NCBI GenBank assembly: GCA_028277985.1
Contig: JANQFG010000023.1
Span: forward strand, 26,868-90,867
Length of the DNA stretch: 64,000 nt
Reading direction: 5' to 3'
DNA from: a bacterium
GTDB taxonomy: Bacteria > Desulfobacterota > DSWW01
Under the pieces are notes generated by a model that had not been told where the DNA came from, ran no database searches, and saw only the letters and a program-made list of their open reading frames with translations. Every line of letters begins with the position of its first letter. The stretch's first letter is position 1. Below, in pieces: positions 18,459 to 26,993 of the stretch. The position numbers and the translations under genes are program-made.

Positions 18459-18832
18459 TGGTTCTCTCAGAAAGCATCCAGCCGGGAGCCTCGCGAAGCC
18501 TATCCATGCCGATCAGAAACGGCCCGGTATGCTCATCATATCTTCTATTGTCTGGGAAAGGGTTGTTGACAAATCACTTAACATATTATATCAGAGATAG
18601 TTTAAATTCAATGAGGCTGCGTTCCATCTCTCCATGCATCGATCGGCCTCGAGTGGCGTGTTTCCCGCCATCAGCACCATCATACAAACTGTGGCAGCTG
18701 GCTTGTCAACGAGAACCAGAACATCGTCAGACCAGCACAGGAAGGGGTGAGATAGAAGGCTTCTAGAAGAAGTACCTATCCAGAAGACCCCACCATCGGT
18801 AAGGATAAGGCAGACCGAGGGGAGGGAAAAAG
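18459..18832. other. divergent intergenic region between resB and speD
   Basis: No gene is supported here. On the minus strand a TATAAT at 18590-18585 with a weak CATTGA at -35 (17-base spacing) could be the resB promoter. On the plus strand a TTGACA at 18566-18571 has no well-spaced -10. A 10-base palindrome CTTCTAGAAG is near 18759. A strong GGGGAGGGA ribosome site precedes speD. I looked for a SAM riboswitch before speD and saw none. Confidence 0.4.
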
Positions 18833-19237
18833 ATGAAGTCCTTAGGGCAACAATTGATTGTGGAACTGTACGGATGCGATAGAACCCTTTTGGACGACCC
18901 CAGCTGTTTGGAACGGATCCTTACCGAGGCGATCAGCCGGTCGGGCGGCACCGTCATAAAACCCTGCTTCCACCATTTCTCCCCCCATGGCGTCACCGGC
19001 GTCGTGGTGATTGCGGAATCCCATGTAGCGGTTCATACGTGGCCGGAGTTCGGCTACTGTGCACTGGACGTTTTCACCTGCGGAACCCAGGTGCAAACAG
19101 ACCAGATCTTCGAGTTCGTCCGGTCGGAGCTCCAGGCGCAGGAGACCTCGGTCATGGAGGTAAAACGCGGCACCCTGGTTCTGCCCCCCCACGAAGAACT
19201 CCGGCACAAGCCGATGGAGGCCATTCCGTCGGTCTGA
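18833..19237 (+). CDS. speD: S-adenosylmethionine decarboxylase proenzyme
   Basis: A 134-residue class 1B AdoMet decarboxylase, the pyruvoyl enzyme that makes the aminopropyl donor for polyamines. The self-cleavage site is AESH (61-64) with Ser63 as pyruvoyl precursor; His68 in VHTWPE and Cys83 in DVFTCG occupy the positions known to be catalytic in Thermotoga AdoMetDC. Length matches the small bacterial class. It is followed 85 bases later by the aminopropyltransferase, forming a polyamine operon. Confidence 0.95.
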   Translation: MKSLGQQLIVELYGCDRTLLDDPSCLERILTEAISRSGGTVIKPCFHHFSPHGVTGVVVIAESHVAVHTWPEFGYCALDVFTCGTQVQTDQIFEFVRSELQAQETSVMEVKRGTLVLPPHEELRHKPMEAIPSV

Positions 19238-19322
19238 AGAACAGGATTCCGGGGCATCCCATCGATTCGGGTTCCTTTCCGCCTAGAACCGAAACCTTTT
19301 CAGGGAACTTGCGAGTAGACGA

Positions 19323-20219
19323 ATGGAATCGCAGTGGTACGAGGAGAAGACTAGAAACGTCGTCCTGTCGCACAGGGTGACGCGACACGTCCTGTCGACG
19401 CACTCGAAGTTTCAGCAGATCGACATCGTCGACAGCCAAGAATACGGCCGGATGCTCTTTCTGGACAACATGACGCAGTCCGCCGAGGTGGACGAGTTCA
19501 TCTACCACGAGATGCTCGTTCATCCCGCTCTGTTCAGCCATGGCCCCGTGCGCAATGTATGCGTCATAGGGGGCTCGGAAGGCGCCACACTGAGGGAAGT
19601 CCTCAAACATCAACCGGAGCGCGTCGTCATGATCGATATCGACGAAGAGCTGGTCGAGCTCTGCAAGGAGCACCTCGCCTCCTGGTCGCAGGGCGCGTAC
19701 GAGGACCCCCGGGTCGATCTGAAGTTCATGGACGGCAGAAAGTATCTGGAGGAGACCGAGGAAACCTTTGACGCCATCCTCGTCGACATCTCCGATCCCC
19801 TGGAAGGAAGACCCTCTACACCGCTCTTCACGAAAGAGTTCTACGAGACCGTCAGCAGAAGGCTCTCCCCGCAGGGCTGCGTGGTCGTTCAGAGCGAGAC
19901 CCTCAACCCGGTTCGCATCGAACCCCACGCGAGAATCTACAACACCATGAAGCCCCTCTTCCCCTTTGTGAACCCCTACAGCTACATGAGCCACTCCTTC
20001 CACGAGATTTACAGCTTCATTCTCGCGTCCAAGGCCCACGACCCGGAGGCGGTCGATGTCGCATCTCGGATGGAGGGAGGGGAATTCGGATTGAGGTACT
20101 ACTCGGAAGAACTGCACAGAGGGGTGTTCCGGCTGCCTCGCTACATCCGGGATGCCTACGAGAGATTCCCGCAGCCGATTACCGACGAGGATGTGGTCTA
20201 CTACCCGGACAAGGACTAG
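19323..20219 (+). CDS. speE: aminopropyltransferase (spermidine/thermospermine synthase family)
   Basis: A 298-residue polyamine synthase. The decarboxy-SAM site is CVIGGSEGATLREVLKH (80-96), and the catalytic region DISDPLEGRPSTPLFTKEFY runs from about 155. E. coli-type SpeE has GGGDG and DCTDP; the Glu in GGSEG and the DPLEG run with LFTKEFY look closer to the ACL5/thermospermine-synthase clade. The product could therefore be thermospermine instead of, or as well as, spermidine. The last four bases overlap the end of the convergent gene at 20216. Confidence 0.88.
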   Translation: MESQWYEEKTRNVVLSHRVTRHVLSTHSKFQQIDIVDSQEYGRMLFLDNMTQSAEVDEFIYHEMLVHPALFSHGPVRNVCVIGGSEGATLREVLKHQPERVVMIDIDEELVELCKEHLASWSQGAYEDPRVDLKFMDGRKYLEETEETFDAILVDISDPLEGRPSTPLFTKEFYETVSRRLSPQGCVVVQSETLNPVRIEPHARIYNTMKPLFPFVNPYSYMSHSFHEIYSFILASKAHDPEAVDVASRMEGGEFGLRYYSEELHRGVFRLPRYIRDAYERFPQPITDEDVVYYPDKD

Positions 20220-20692
20220 TCTTTTAGCTTATTGCCGAACAGGTCATCCAGGGGGCTCTTGCGCTCCTCTTTTCCGCCCTTCTTCAGCTTCTGTTCGATC
20301 TCGGCGAACTGATCCTCTTTGTCCTTTCGGGCTGCGTCACCCGTGAATCGCTCCTCAACTTCCTTCAGCTTGCTCTCCCGATCTTCCTTCCACTGCTTGA
20401 CGTCCTCGCCGATATCGGGCGTATCCGGGGCCTCCCGGAGTGCTTCGGCCTCTAGAGGGTCCTTGAGACAGATACGGTCATCAAATGCGCCGCGGATGCG
20501 CTCCAGGGCACCGATCTTCTCGAGCCGGTTGCAGAGATGGTGGGCGGTCTCCGGCGAGAAACGGGTGAATTCTGCGAGTTCTTTCAAGGAGGGAAGCCTG
20601 TCTTCCAGATGCTCGAAGAGTCTGACCCCGGCCAGGATGATCTGGGCCTCCTCATAGAGTGTATACGAAGCCTTCATCTCCCCGTCCCCCAT
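20216..20692 (-). CDS. winged-helix/coiled-coil protein of unknown function
   Basis: A 158-residue protein. Residues about 10-70 look like a winged helix-turn-helix (LKELAEFTRFSPETAHHLCNRLEKIGALE), and the C-terminal half is a charged coiled coil rich in Glu and Lys ending in DLFGNKLKD. It lacks transmembrane or export signals. It lies 27 bases downstream of the cytochrome gene and is likely the last gene of the redox-complex operon. The start could be ATG 20692 or ATG 20677, the latter after a GGGGGA ribosome-site-like run. It may regulate the operon; this is inference. Confidence 0.6.
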   Translation of the reverse strand: MGDGEMKASYTLYEEAQIILAGVRLFEHLEDRLPSLKELAEFTRFSPETAHHLCNRLEKIGALERIRGAFDDRICLKDPLEAEALREAPDTPDIGEDVKQWKEDRESKLKEVEERFTGDAARKDKEDQFAEIEQKLKKGGKEERKSPLDDLFGNKLKD

Positions 20693-20719
20693 TGTGACCG
20701 AAGAGAATCGTCCGGTTTC

Positions 20720-21166
20720 CTACTCGCGGATTTCGTGGCACTCCGTGCAGCCCATGGGGCCGCCCATTTCCGCGTGGCACTCTATGCACTGGCGGTGATA
20801 GGCCGCCTTCAGGTTGATCATGTTCATCTTTTCCGCATCGAACAGAGCCTTGCTGTGGCAGGCGCCGCACTTCTGGTAAACGCCCGGGGCGTCGTGGTGG
20901 TGACACGAGGTGCAGCCATCGTCCACCATGTCCACATGATCCGCATGCGTGAACGGGACCTCCTCATACACCTCCACGAGCTGGTCCAGCACGACCTCTT
21001 CGGGAGATTCCGCCGAGTCGTCGGACCCCTCCTGTGCGGACTCCTCCGGACATGGGCACGGGCACACGCATTTCCCCTCTCCTTCGGTCGGCTCGGCATG
21101 TCCGGGCACCAGGGACAATACAAAGAAGAAGCAGATCAACAACGGGATTCCTGTTATGCGGCTCAT
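20720..21166 (-). CDS. tetraheme c-type cytochrome (class III-like)
   Basis: A 148-residue periplasmic cytochrome. The signal peptide ends near VPGHA (about residue 24). Four CxxCH heme sites are present: CTSCH (85-89), CGACH (100-104), CIECH (127-131) and CTECH (140-144), plus axial-ligand histidines such as PFTHADHVD and HH after the first heme, as in c3/c7 cytochromes. Just after the signal peptide is an odd Cys-Pro run, KCVCPCPCP (32-40). It follows NrfD- and ferredoxin-type genes and would shuttle periplasmic electrons to or from the membrane complex. Confidence 0.9.
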   Translation of the reverse strand: MSRITGIPLLICFFFVLSLVPGHAEPTEGEGKCVCPCPCPEESAQEGSDDSAESPEEVVLDQLVEVYEEVPFTHADHVDMVDDGCTSCHHHDAPGVYQKCGACHSKALFDAEKMNMINLKAAYHRQCIECHAEMGGPMGCTECHEIRE

Positions 21167-21256
21167 CCTGTGGGCTCCTGATTGGTTGCTGCTCGTTTGT
21201 CTCGTTTCTTTCTTGCTCGTTTCTTCCGCTACCGCGGCGTCTACCGCCTCCTGCCT

Positions 21257-22510
21257 TTACGCCGTGTGAGCTTCCTCCCCCTCCGGGGCCGGCAACACGG
21301 GAAGGATCGAGACGATCACCCGGTAGCAGAGGATCAAGGCGGAAATCATCGCCACCGTGATTGCGACCTCACCGACAGAGGGAATATACGGGCCCTCCGC
21401 GTACGGAGGCTTGTAGGCGACCACGAACACGTTGATCCGGTTGAGGAGTACCCCGAGGATCACGTACAGGGCCGCGCAGATGAACAGACCCGTCGGCGAT
21501 CTGCGGACCCGCTCCGAGAGCAGGAGGAAGAAGGGCAACAGGACACCGAACCCGAATTCCAGTATGAACATCATGCTCTGGAAGCTGCCGTCAAAGATAT
21601 ACACATAGGCGCCCCGGATGACGAGATCCGAAATCTTTGCAACGATGTACGCCCCGACAAAGAAGGGAATCAACTTCGCCAAGGGGGTCAGGATCTCCAT
21701 CTCCGGTTTCCGGCCAAAGGCCTTGGAGGCCCACATGGACTCGAAAATCACCATGGGATATCCCACAGCGATGGCCGACATGAGAAACAGAAGCGTCATG
21801 ATCGGCGTGTACCACAGAGGGTGCACCTTGTAGGGGGCGATGGCCATTAGGGCGCCCAGGGAGGATTGGTGCATGCAGGAGAGCACCACGCCGGCGATGA
21901 CCAGCAGAAACATGATCTTGCCGAAGAATCTGTCGGCCAGCTCGATGATCTGCTGCACCCAGCCCTTCTTGAGGAGTGATTCGATCGGCCCTCGTAGACG
22001 GTCGAGGGGGGAGGGCAGGTTGAGTTTGCCCTTGAGCCCTTCGATCGCAATGGGAACGAACTCGAGATAGAGCACGGTCAGGTAGCACATCACGCACATG
22101 GCCACTTCGAACAGGGCCGAGTTCCCCTGCCACATGCTCGGAAGGATCGGATGCCAGATGTTGTAATACTTGCCCAGATCCACCATGAGGCTCATACCGA
22201 CGAATGTGTAGCCGAGCATCGCCGTGAGCAGGGCGGGACGGACGATCGCGTGGTAGTGCTCCCTGTGAAAGATATGGGCCAGGGCCGATGTGGTGAATCC
22301 GCCCGCGGCCAGAGCGACTCCGGAAGCGACATCGACGCCGATCCAGATGCCCCAGGGATACTGGTCATTCAGGTTCGTCATGGAGCCGAGACCATAGATA
22401 TACCGGTATACGGCAAACCCGAACCCGATGCCCATCAGTCCCAGGAGCAGGAATACGCCGGGCGTGAACAATGGTTTCTCAAGGGGTAAGGCTTCCTCTG
22501 CGTGGCTCAT
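21257..22510 (-). CDS. NrfD/HybB/HmcC-type integral membrane quinone-interacting subunit
   Basis: A 417-residue membrane protein with about ten helices, of the polysulfide-reductase NrfD family. The N-terminal GFGFAVYRYIYGLGSMTNLNDQYPWGIW segment and the DVASGVALAAGGF helix are characteristic of the HybB/DsrP/HmcC branch. It should exchange electrons between the menaquinone pool and the periplasmic Fe-S subunit. ATG 22510 has a GAGGAAG ribosome site; an in-frame TTG 15 bases upstream is less likely. It sits between the Fe-S subunit and the cytochrome. Confidence 0.9.
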   Translation of the reverse strand: MSHAEEALPLEKPLFTPGVFLLLGLMGIGFGFAVYRYIYGLGSMTNLNDQYPWGIWIGVDVASGVALAAGGFTTSALAHIFHREHYHAIVRPALLTAMLGYTFVGMSLMVDLGKYYNIWHPILPSMWQGNSALFEVAMCVMCYLTVLYLEFVPIAIEGLKGKLNLPSPLDRLRGPIESLLKKGWVQQIIELADRFFGKIMFLLVIAGVVLSCMHQSSLGALMAIAPYKVHPLWYTPIMTLLFLMSAIAVGYPMVIFESMWASKAFGRKPEMEILTPLAKLIPFFVGAYIVAKISDLVIRGAYVYIFDGSFQSMMFILEFGFGVLLPFFLLLSERVRRSPTGLFICAALYVILGVLLNRINVFVVAYKPPYAEGPYIPSVGEVAITVAMISALILCYRVIVSILPVLPAPEGEEAHTA

Positions 22511-22575
22511 GATTTTCTTCCTCAAATTCGAACAGGTCCCAGGGTTGACTGGATTCCCTTACTCTTCGTAGACCC

Positions 22576-23463
22576 CTACTCTTGTTTGTCCCGGTAGATC
22601 CACATCATGGCACCCAGAAAGCTGTAGAGCGCGATGGGCGGGATGAAATGCTTGAAGATGGCGTGCTGTACCGTCTCGTTGAGCTGGATCACGGGCTTGT
22701 GGCCCAGTGCGGGAAGGCCAAGATCCGTAACGGGCACGCTGGATAGGTAGAGCCAGGCCGTCCCCCCGACCTCATGCTCTCCGTAGATTTGGGGAACATA
22801 CTTGTTCGGCTCCTTTGCAATCCGCTCCCGGGCGGCGACGAGAAGCTCTTCGCGCCTGCCGAAGGTCATCACCTCGTAGGGGCAGATGTGGGCGCAGGCC
22901 GGAGTCTTCTTCTCCTTGCTCACGCGCTCGAAGCAGAACGTGCACTTCTGTACCAACGGCGTGAAGGCGTTGAAGTACTCGTAGGCAGGGACCTGAAAGG
23001 GGCAGGCTACCATGCAGTACCTGCATCCCATGCACTTCCAGCCGTCGTACTGGATCGAGCCGGTCTTCACCTTCTCGAAAGCCCCCACGAGGCAAGCAGA
23101 CACGCAGGCCGGGTGGTCGCAGTGCATGCACTGCACCTTCGCGTAGACCGGCTGCCCCTCGCCTTCCGGCCCTGCAAAACGGTTCACCACCGTGTAAGAG
23201 GTCGCATCCGGCCTCCTGAGCGCCTCGAAGACCGACATGTCACTGAACTCCGCGAGTGGGGCCGAAGGGAGCTCATTCTCCTTCTTACAGGCCCACTCAC
23301 AGTGCCGGCATCCGACACATCGTGTCGTGTCCACCAGCATGCCCCAACGGTCGGGATTGAGCTGTACGCTCGACGAGGACCAGGCCGGGGCCGAAGGGCT
23401 GACGAGTGCGGCTCCTCCCCCGGCAAAGGCCAGCTTGAAGAGGTCTCTCCTGTTGATTCCCAT
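22576..23463 (-). CDS. Tat-exported 4Fe-4S ferredoxin subunit (HybA/HmcB/DsrO-like)
   Basis: A 295-residue periplasmic polyferredoxin. The start at 23463 gives a twin-arginine-type signal (INRRDLFKLAFAGGG) and has an AGGAGAT ribosome site. Four Cys-rich motifs follow: CVGCRHCEWACKKEN, CMHCDHPACVSACLVGAF, CMGCRYCMVACPF, and CTFCFERV with a downstream CAHICP, enough for four clusters. A C-terminal hydrophobic helix (IPPIALYSFLGAMMWIY) would anchor it in the membrane, as in HybA. It pairs with the NrfD-type protein 65 bases downstream. Confidence 0.9.
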   Translation of the reverse strand: MGINRRDLFKLAFAGGGAALVSPSAPAWSSSSVQLNPDRWGMLVDTTRCVGCRHCEWACKKENELPSAPLAEFSDMSVFEALRRPDATSYTVVNRFAGPEGEGQPVYAKVQCMHCDHPACVSACLVGAFEKVKTGSIQYDGWKCMGCRYCMVACPFQVPAYEYFNAFTPLVQKCTFCFERVSKEKKTPACAHICPYEVMTFGRREELLVAARERIAKEPNKYVPQIYGEHEVGGTAWLYLSSVPVTDLGLPALGHKPVIQLNETVQHAIFKHFIPPIALYSFLGAMMWIYRDKQE

Positions 23464-23643
23464 GGACGATCTCCTGTTGGAGTCTGTCGAGCAACGACCA
23501 TTCGGCCACTGTTCGCCAGCTTCCAAATCGGGTGTTTTCTGGGTTTCGGTTGGATGGGACGGAAACCGGGTGGATAATCCCTAGGCTTTCCGTAAGACTT
23601 CAACTATAGCACACACTTGCACCGGTTTCAAAGGGTGCCCTTG

Positions 23644-23820
23644 GAGTGGCGAGTGGTCTGTGGCGGGTGGCCCTCTCCACCAGAAGACCAGGTCCTGAGC
23701 CCGTGCACGGTTCAGCGGCGAGTGGCAAGTGGCCGGCAGAGCAGCTTGCTCCCAATGCCCCGTTTCGAGGACGAGGAGGACGACGAGGACGAGTACAATT
23801 ACTCCGTAGTCGTCCTCGCG
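23644..23820. repeat. degenerate GAGTGGC / GAGGAC intergenic repeat block
   Basis: The 360-base gap 23464-23823 interrupts the redox operon. From 23644 it holds imperfect GAGTGGC-type repeats (including GTGGCGGGTGGC at 23660-23671 and a second run at 23716-23733), then GAGCCCGT at 23697-23704, and from 23767 a GAGGAC/GACGAC run that can fold back on TACTCCGTAGTCGTCCTCG (to 23818). Three words recur in the same order at 39998-40080. No ORF here looks genuine. Confidence 0.65.
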
Positions 23821-23823
23821 AAC

Positions 23824-24822
23824 TCAATCGGTGTCGCCCAGAGCCATGCGGCATAGGTCGGACACGGCGTGCCGCGGCATTTCATAAGAATCGCAGATCC
23901 TGCGCAAGGTCTGGTTGCACATCGGACAGAGGAAAGAAAGGGCCTGGGCGCCATGGTCGCGGGCATCGTCCAGGTTCATGCGACCGATCTTCATGGATTG
24001 CTCTTTGTCCCCTCTCGAAAGGAGGGGGCCCCCGCAGCAGAGAGAATGCCTCCGGTCGTAGGCTCGCCCCACGCGGACGACCCCGATTCGGTCGTAGATC
24101 TCATCCAGAAGCGGGTCCTTCTCACGGCTGTACCGGGACGCACAGGGCGCCTGATGAGCCACCTTGAGGCCGAGTTTCGTGATCTCCTTCTCGTGTGCCT
24201 TGACATAGTCGAGCAGGTACTCATAGAGGTGCACAGGACGGAAGGGGACGTGGATCCCATAGCCCGGGGCCTTACCCATCAGCATGGCGTAGCAGTCCTC
24301 GTGAAAGCAGATGATCTCTTCCGCCCCGGTGGCCGTCAGATTGTCCACGAACCGCTGCGCCCCTTCTCGTATGGGCCGCTCCTGACCGATGTGAAGGTAG
24401 CCGATGTTGCAGAAGTAGTCCCCACCCTTGATGACCGTCAGGCCCTCGAAGATCCGTCCCTGGAAGATGTCAGCGCTCAGGGGCTCCATCATACAGAGGG
24501 AGATGGCTTGCCTGTCCGGCTCGCCTTTCACAACCGAGGATGGCGCGGACGCCGCCATCTCGAACATGGCAGGCGCCTTCGGCAGGATGGGCAGACATCC
24601 CGTCTCATCCTGTCTCTTCAGAATCAGATCCCAGGGGTTGGCGCCCTTTTCGCAATACTCGTTGCACCCGCAACAGGTGACACAAGCGTTGAGGATCTCG
24701 GATTCGCCCGTGTCGATCAGGCTCGAGATCTCCTGAACCGCCTTGTCGCGGTCCCAGTCCACATAGAGGCACTCCACCAGGCAATCCCCACAGCGATCAC
24801 AGTTTTCCGGCTTCCACGTCAT
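23824..24822 (-). CDS. HdrD/HmcF-like heterodisulfide-reductase-type Fe-S protein
   Basis: A 332-residue soluble Fe-S protein with two N-terminal cluster motifs (CDRCGDCLVEC at 8-18; CVTCCGCNEYC at 47-57) and a C-terminal CCG-type domain (SLCCGGP and FLCPMCNQTL). This is the architecture of HdrD, HmcF, DsrK and TmcB, proposed to work on the cytoplasmic face of sulfate-reducer redox complexes. ATG 24822 has an AAGGAGAAGG ribosome site. It is separated from the membrane genes by a 360-base repeat-containing gap, so co-transcription is plausible but not certain. Confidence 0.83.
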   Translation of the reverse strand: MTWKPENCDRCGDCLVECLYVDWDRDKAVQEISSLIDTGESEILNACVTCCGCNEYCEKGANPWDLILKRQDETGCLPILPKAPAMFEMAASAPSSVVKGEPDRQAISLCMMEPLSADIFQGRIFEGLTVIKGGDYFCNIGYLHIGQERPIREGAQRFVDNLTATGAEEIICFHEDCYAMLMGKAPGYGIHVPFRPVHLYEYLLDYVKAHEKEITKLGLKVAHQAPCASRYSREKDPLLDEIYDRIGVVRVGRAYDRRHSLCCGGPLLSRGDKEQSMKIGRMNLDDARDHGAQALSFLCPMCNQTLRRICDSYEMPRHAVSDLCRMALGDTD

Positions 24823-24963
24823 GCCTTCTCCTTCGTTTGCATGCATTCGAACGGGTACAAGGGTTGTCTGCCCGTGCTCTTAATGGTACACCTTATTCTT
24901 CCGACTCGAGTGTCGGGAGACTCGCCGACGATACGATCTTCGAGAGGAGGTTGCAAGACCGAG

Positions 24964-25590
24964 ATGCTCCGCGCCGATCTGTACGAGAAAGAGATCTCCC
25001 TGGACACCTATCTCACCTCAGGAGACTGCCGGGCCTGCGGTTTTCAGGACCGGGACGAGTTTCTGCGCAAGCTGCGCGACGGGAAGCTATGTCCTCAGTC
25101 CTGCCGACTTTCAGAGGCCAGGTTTCGCGCCCTTCTGTGGGCGGCCCGCCCGGAAGAACTCCTGCCACCCACCGAAGTGCTTCAAATGCCCAGCCCGGGG
25201 CCGGCCGGACTCTATCCGATGAACGGTCCGGGCCCGGAATCCGCCGTGCTGGTCTCCGGGAACTCTGAGCTCAGCATCGCAGTGCTCTCGGCCGTCCTCT
25301 CCACAACGATCAGCCCCTTCTGGTACCTCGTCGCGGACACGGACGGACATACGGTGGACATGGCACTGGTATACGAGGTCATGAGCGTGGAGCGAATCAC
25401 AAGGGCCTTCGAGCAGGAGGGGCTGCACGACAAGGCCCCCGCCTCGACGCTATACCTGCCCGGCCTGGCCGCCCCCCTCTGCGATGAGATCGCAGAGCGA
25501 ACCCGGCATGTTGTCGTGCCCGGACCCGTATGCGCAGCCGAGTTGCCCCTTTTCTTCGGAGAGAAGGAGTGGAAGATCTCCTCCGAATGA
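24964..25590 (+). CDS. minimal corrinoid Fe-S protein (AcsC/CdhE)-like protein
   Basis: A 208-residue protein with an N-terminal four-Cys motif (Cys22, 25, 43, 47; DCRACGF then LCPQSC) resembling the 4Fe-4S domain of the CFeSP large subunit. The C-terminal half resembles the end of AcsC/CdhE: AVLVSGNSELSIAVL, WYLVADTDGHTVDMAL, then LYLPGLAAPLCDEI and VVVPGP. The intervening TIM barrel (over 200 residues in AcsC) is missing. No CODH/ACS genes are nearby. The frame is open far upstream, but that part is antisense to the HdrD-like gene. ATG 24964 follows GAGGAGG by about 13 bases. Function unknown. Confidence 0.65.
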   Translation: MLRADLYEKEISLDTYLTSGDCRACGFQDRDEFLRKLRDGKLCPQSCRLSEARFRALLWAARPEELLPPTEVLQMPSPGPAGLYPMNGPGPESAVLVSGNSELSIAVLSAVLSTTISPFWYLVADTDGHTVDMALVYEVMSVERITRAFEQEGLHDKAPASTLYLPGLAAPLCDEIAERTRHVVVPGPVCAAELPLFFGEKEWKISSE

Positions 25591-25647
25591 GCCTGAAGCC
25601 TATGCCGTTCCGATTTCGTCTTATTAGGTTCCGTCTCTCTCCCCTCT

Positions 25648-25750
25648 AGTGGCCAGTGACCAGTGGCTAGTGGCCAGTGGTCAGGAGCGTTAGGCCGCTG
25701 GACCTGATCCCCTCTTCTCGCCACTTGCCACTCGCCACTCGCCACTCGAC
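25648..25750. repeat. facing GTGGCCA / CCACTCG degenerate repeats between convergent genes
   Basis: Left block 25648-25685 is a tandem of imperfect GTGGCCA/GTGACCA heptamers; right block 25717-25750 is CCACTTG/CCACTCG heptamers on the opposite strand sense. The two blocks are roughly complementary and could form a long imperfect hairpin between the convergent CFeSP-like and acyl-CoA dehydrogenase genes, where a bidirectional terminator would be expected. There is no coding content in 25591-25795. Confidence 0.65.
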
Positions 25751-25795
25751 CCCGCATGACACGCCTCGGGCACGGGTGCGCAAGCGGGCGAGGGA

Positions 25796-26935
25796 TCAAA
25801 TCTGCAACGTCTTCGAAATGATTTCCTTCATGATTTCGGTGGTGCCCCCGCCGATGCTCAGGATGCGGGCGTCCCGGTAGAGCCTCTCCACAAGATATTC
25901 CCTGGCGTAACCGTATCCCCCATGTATCTGGACGGCATCGTACACGACCTTGTCGCATACGTCGCATGCAAAGTTCTTGGCCATGGAGATCTCGGTCACC
26001 ACGTTTTCCCCGGCCTGCATCCTGGCCGCCAGCCGATAGTTGAACTCCCTTGCCGCGGTGATCTGAGTGACCATATCCACGAGCTTGTGCCGCGTGACCT
26101 GGAACCCGGTCAGGGGCTTCCCAAAGGCCTGTCTCGTCTGTGCATACCGCAGGCTTTGCTCGTAGGCGATCTGGGCGACCTGATGGGCCATCACGGCCAG
26201 GCTCAACCGTTCGAACTGGAAATTCTCCATAATCCCATAGAACCCCCCACCCTCTTCGCCCAACAGGTTTGCTGCCGGAACCCGGCAGTCCTCGAAGGCA
26301 AGCTCGGCCGTATCCGAAGCGTTCCAGCCCATCTTGCGGATCTTCCTGGCTACCTGGAATCCGGGCGTGTTCGTTTCGATGACCAGAAGGCTCACGCCGC
26401 CGTAGCCCTCCCCGCCCGTCCTGACCGCTGTCGTGACGAAATCGGCCCGGCAGCCGCTCGTGATGAAGGTCTTGGCCCCGTTCACCACGTATTCGTCTCC
26501 ATCCCGCACGGCCCTTGTACGGATGCTCGCCACATCCGAGCCCGCGTCCGGCTCGGTGATCCCAAGGGCCGCAATCTTCTCTCCACGCAGGACCGGTGGG
26601 ATGAACCGCTGTTTCTGCTCCTCGGTGCCCATGTTCAGAATCGGTGGAATCGCTATCCCATAGGAACCGATCCCGGAGGAGAGCCCCACCGAACCGGATC
26701 GAAGAAACTCCTCGGTAAATGCGATGATGTGGAATATGTCCGCCGGAGTACCCCCCAGCTCCTCGGGACAGCCCAGACCGAGGAATCCGGCCTCAGCCGC
26801 CTTGTTGTAGAGCTCTCTTGGAAACTCCTCCTTGTCCTCCCACTCGTCCACGTAAGGAAGCACCTCTCGTTCCAGGAACTTCCGAACGCTCTGGCGAAGG
26901 ATGTTGTGGGATTCCTCGAAATACTCCTGGACCAT
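25796..26935 (-). CDS. acyl-CoA dehydrogenase
   Basis: A 379-residue flavoprotein of the acyl-CoA dehydrogenase family, oxidising acyl-CoA to enoyl-CoA in fatty or aromatic acid catabolism. Seen: FAD/substrate motif ALGITEPDAGSD, the middle-domain KTFITSG, the C-terminal YAQTRQAFGKPL, and the signature VQIHGGYGYAREYLVERLYRDARI, with GGGTTEIMKEII. The acyl chain specificity is not readable. ATG 26935 is preferred over an upstream GTG because GGGAGG lies 8 bases before it. The electron acceptor ETF genes are not in the window. Confidence 0.92.
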   Translation of the reverse strand: MVQEYFEESHNILRQSVRKFLEREVLPYVDEWEDKEEFPRELYNKAAEAGFLGLGCPEELGGTPADIFHIIAFTEEFLRSGSVGLSSGIGSYGIAIPPILNMGTEEQKQRFIPPVLRGEKIAALGITEPDAGSDVASIRTRAVRDGDEYVVNGAKTFITSGCRADFVTTAVRTGGEGYGGVSLLVIETNTPGFQVARKIRKMGWNASDTAELAFEDCRVPAANLLGEEGGGFYGIMENFQFERLSLAVMAHQVAQIAYEQSLRYAQTRQAFGKPLTGFQVTRHKLVDMVTQITAAREFNYRLAARMQAGENVVTEISMAKNFACDVCDKVVYDAVQIHGGYGYAREYLVERLYRDARILSIGGGTTEIMKEIISKTLQI

Positions 26936-26993
26936 GGCCGACGCCTCCCTTCTGCTCACTCACCAAAAAGCTGTCCTCTACCAACGGTCTCGT

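Noticed and set aside
18459..18832. SAM riboswitch upstream of speD
   Set aside because: No recognisable SAM-I/II core or terminator structure could be traced by eye.
24964..25590. HgcA (mercury-methylation corrinoid protein)
   Set aside because: No cap-helix NVWCAAGK motif, no membrane domain and no adjacent hgcB ferredoxin of that type.
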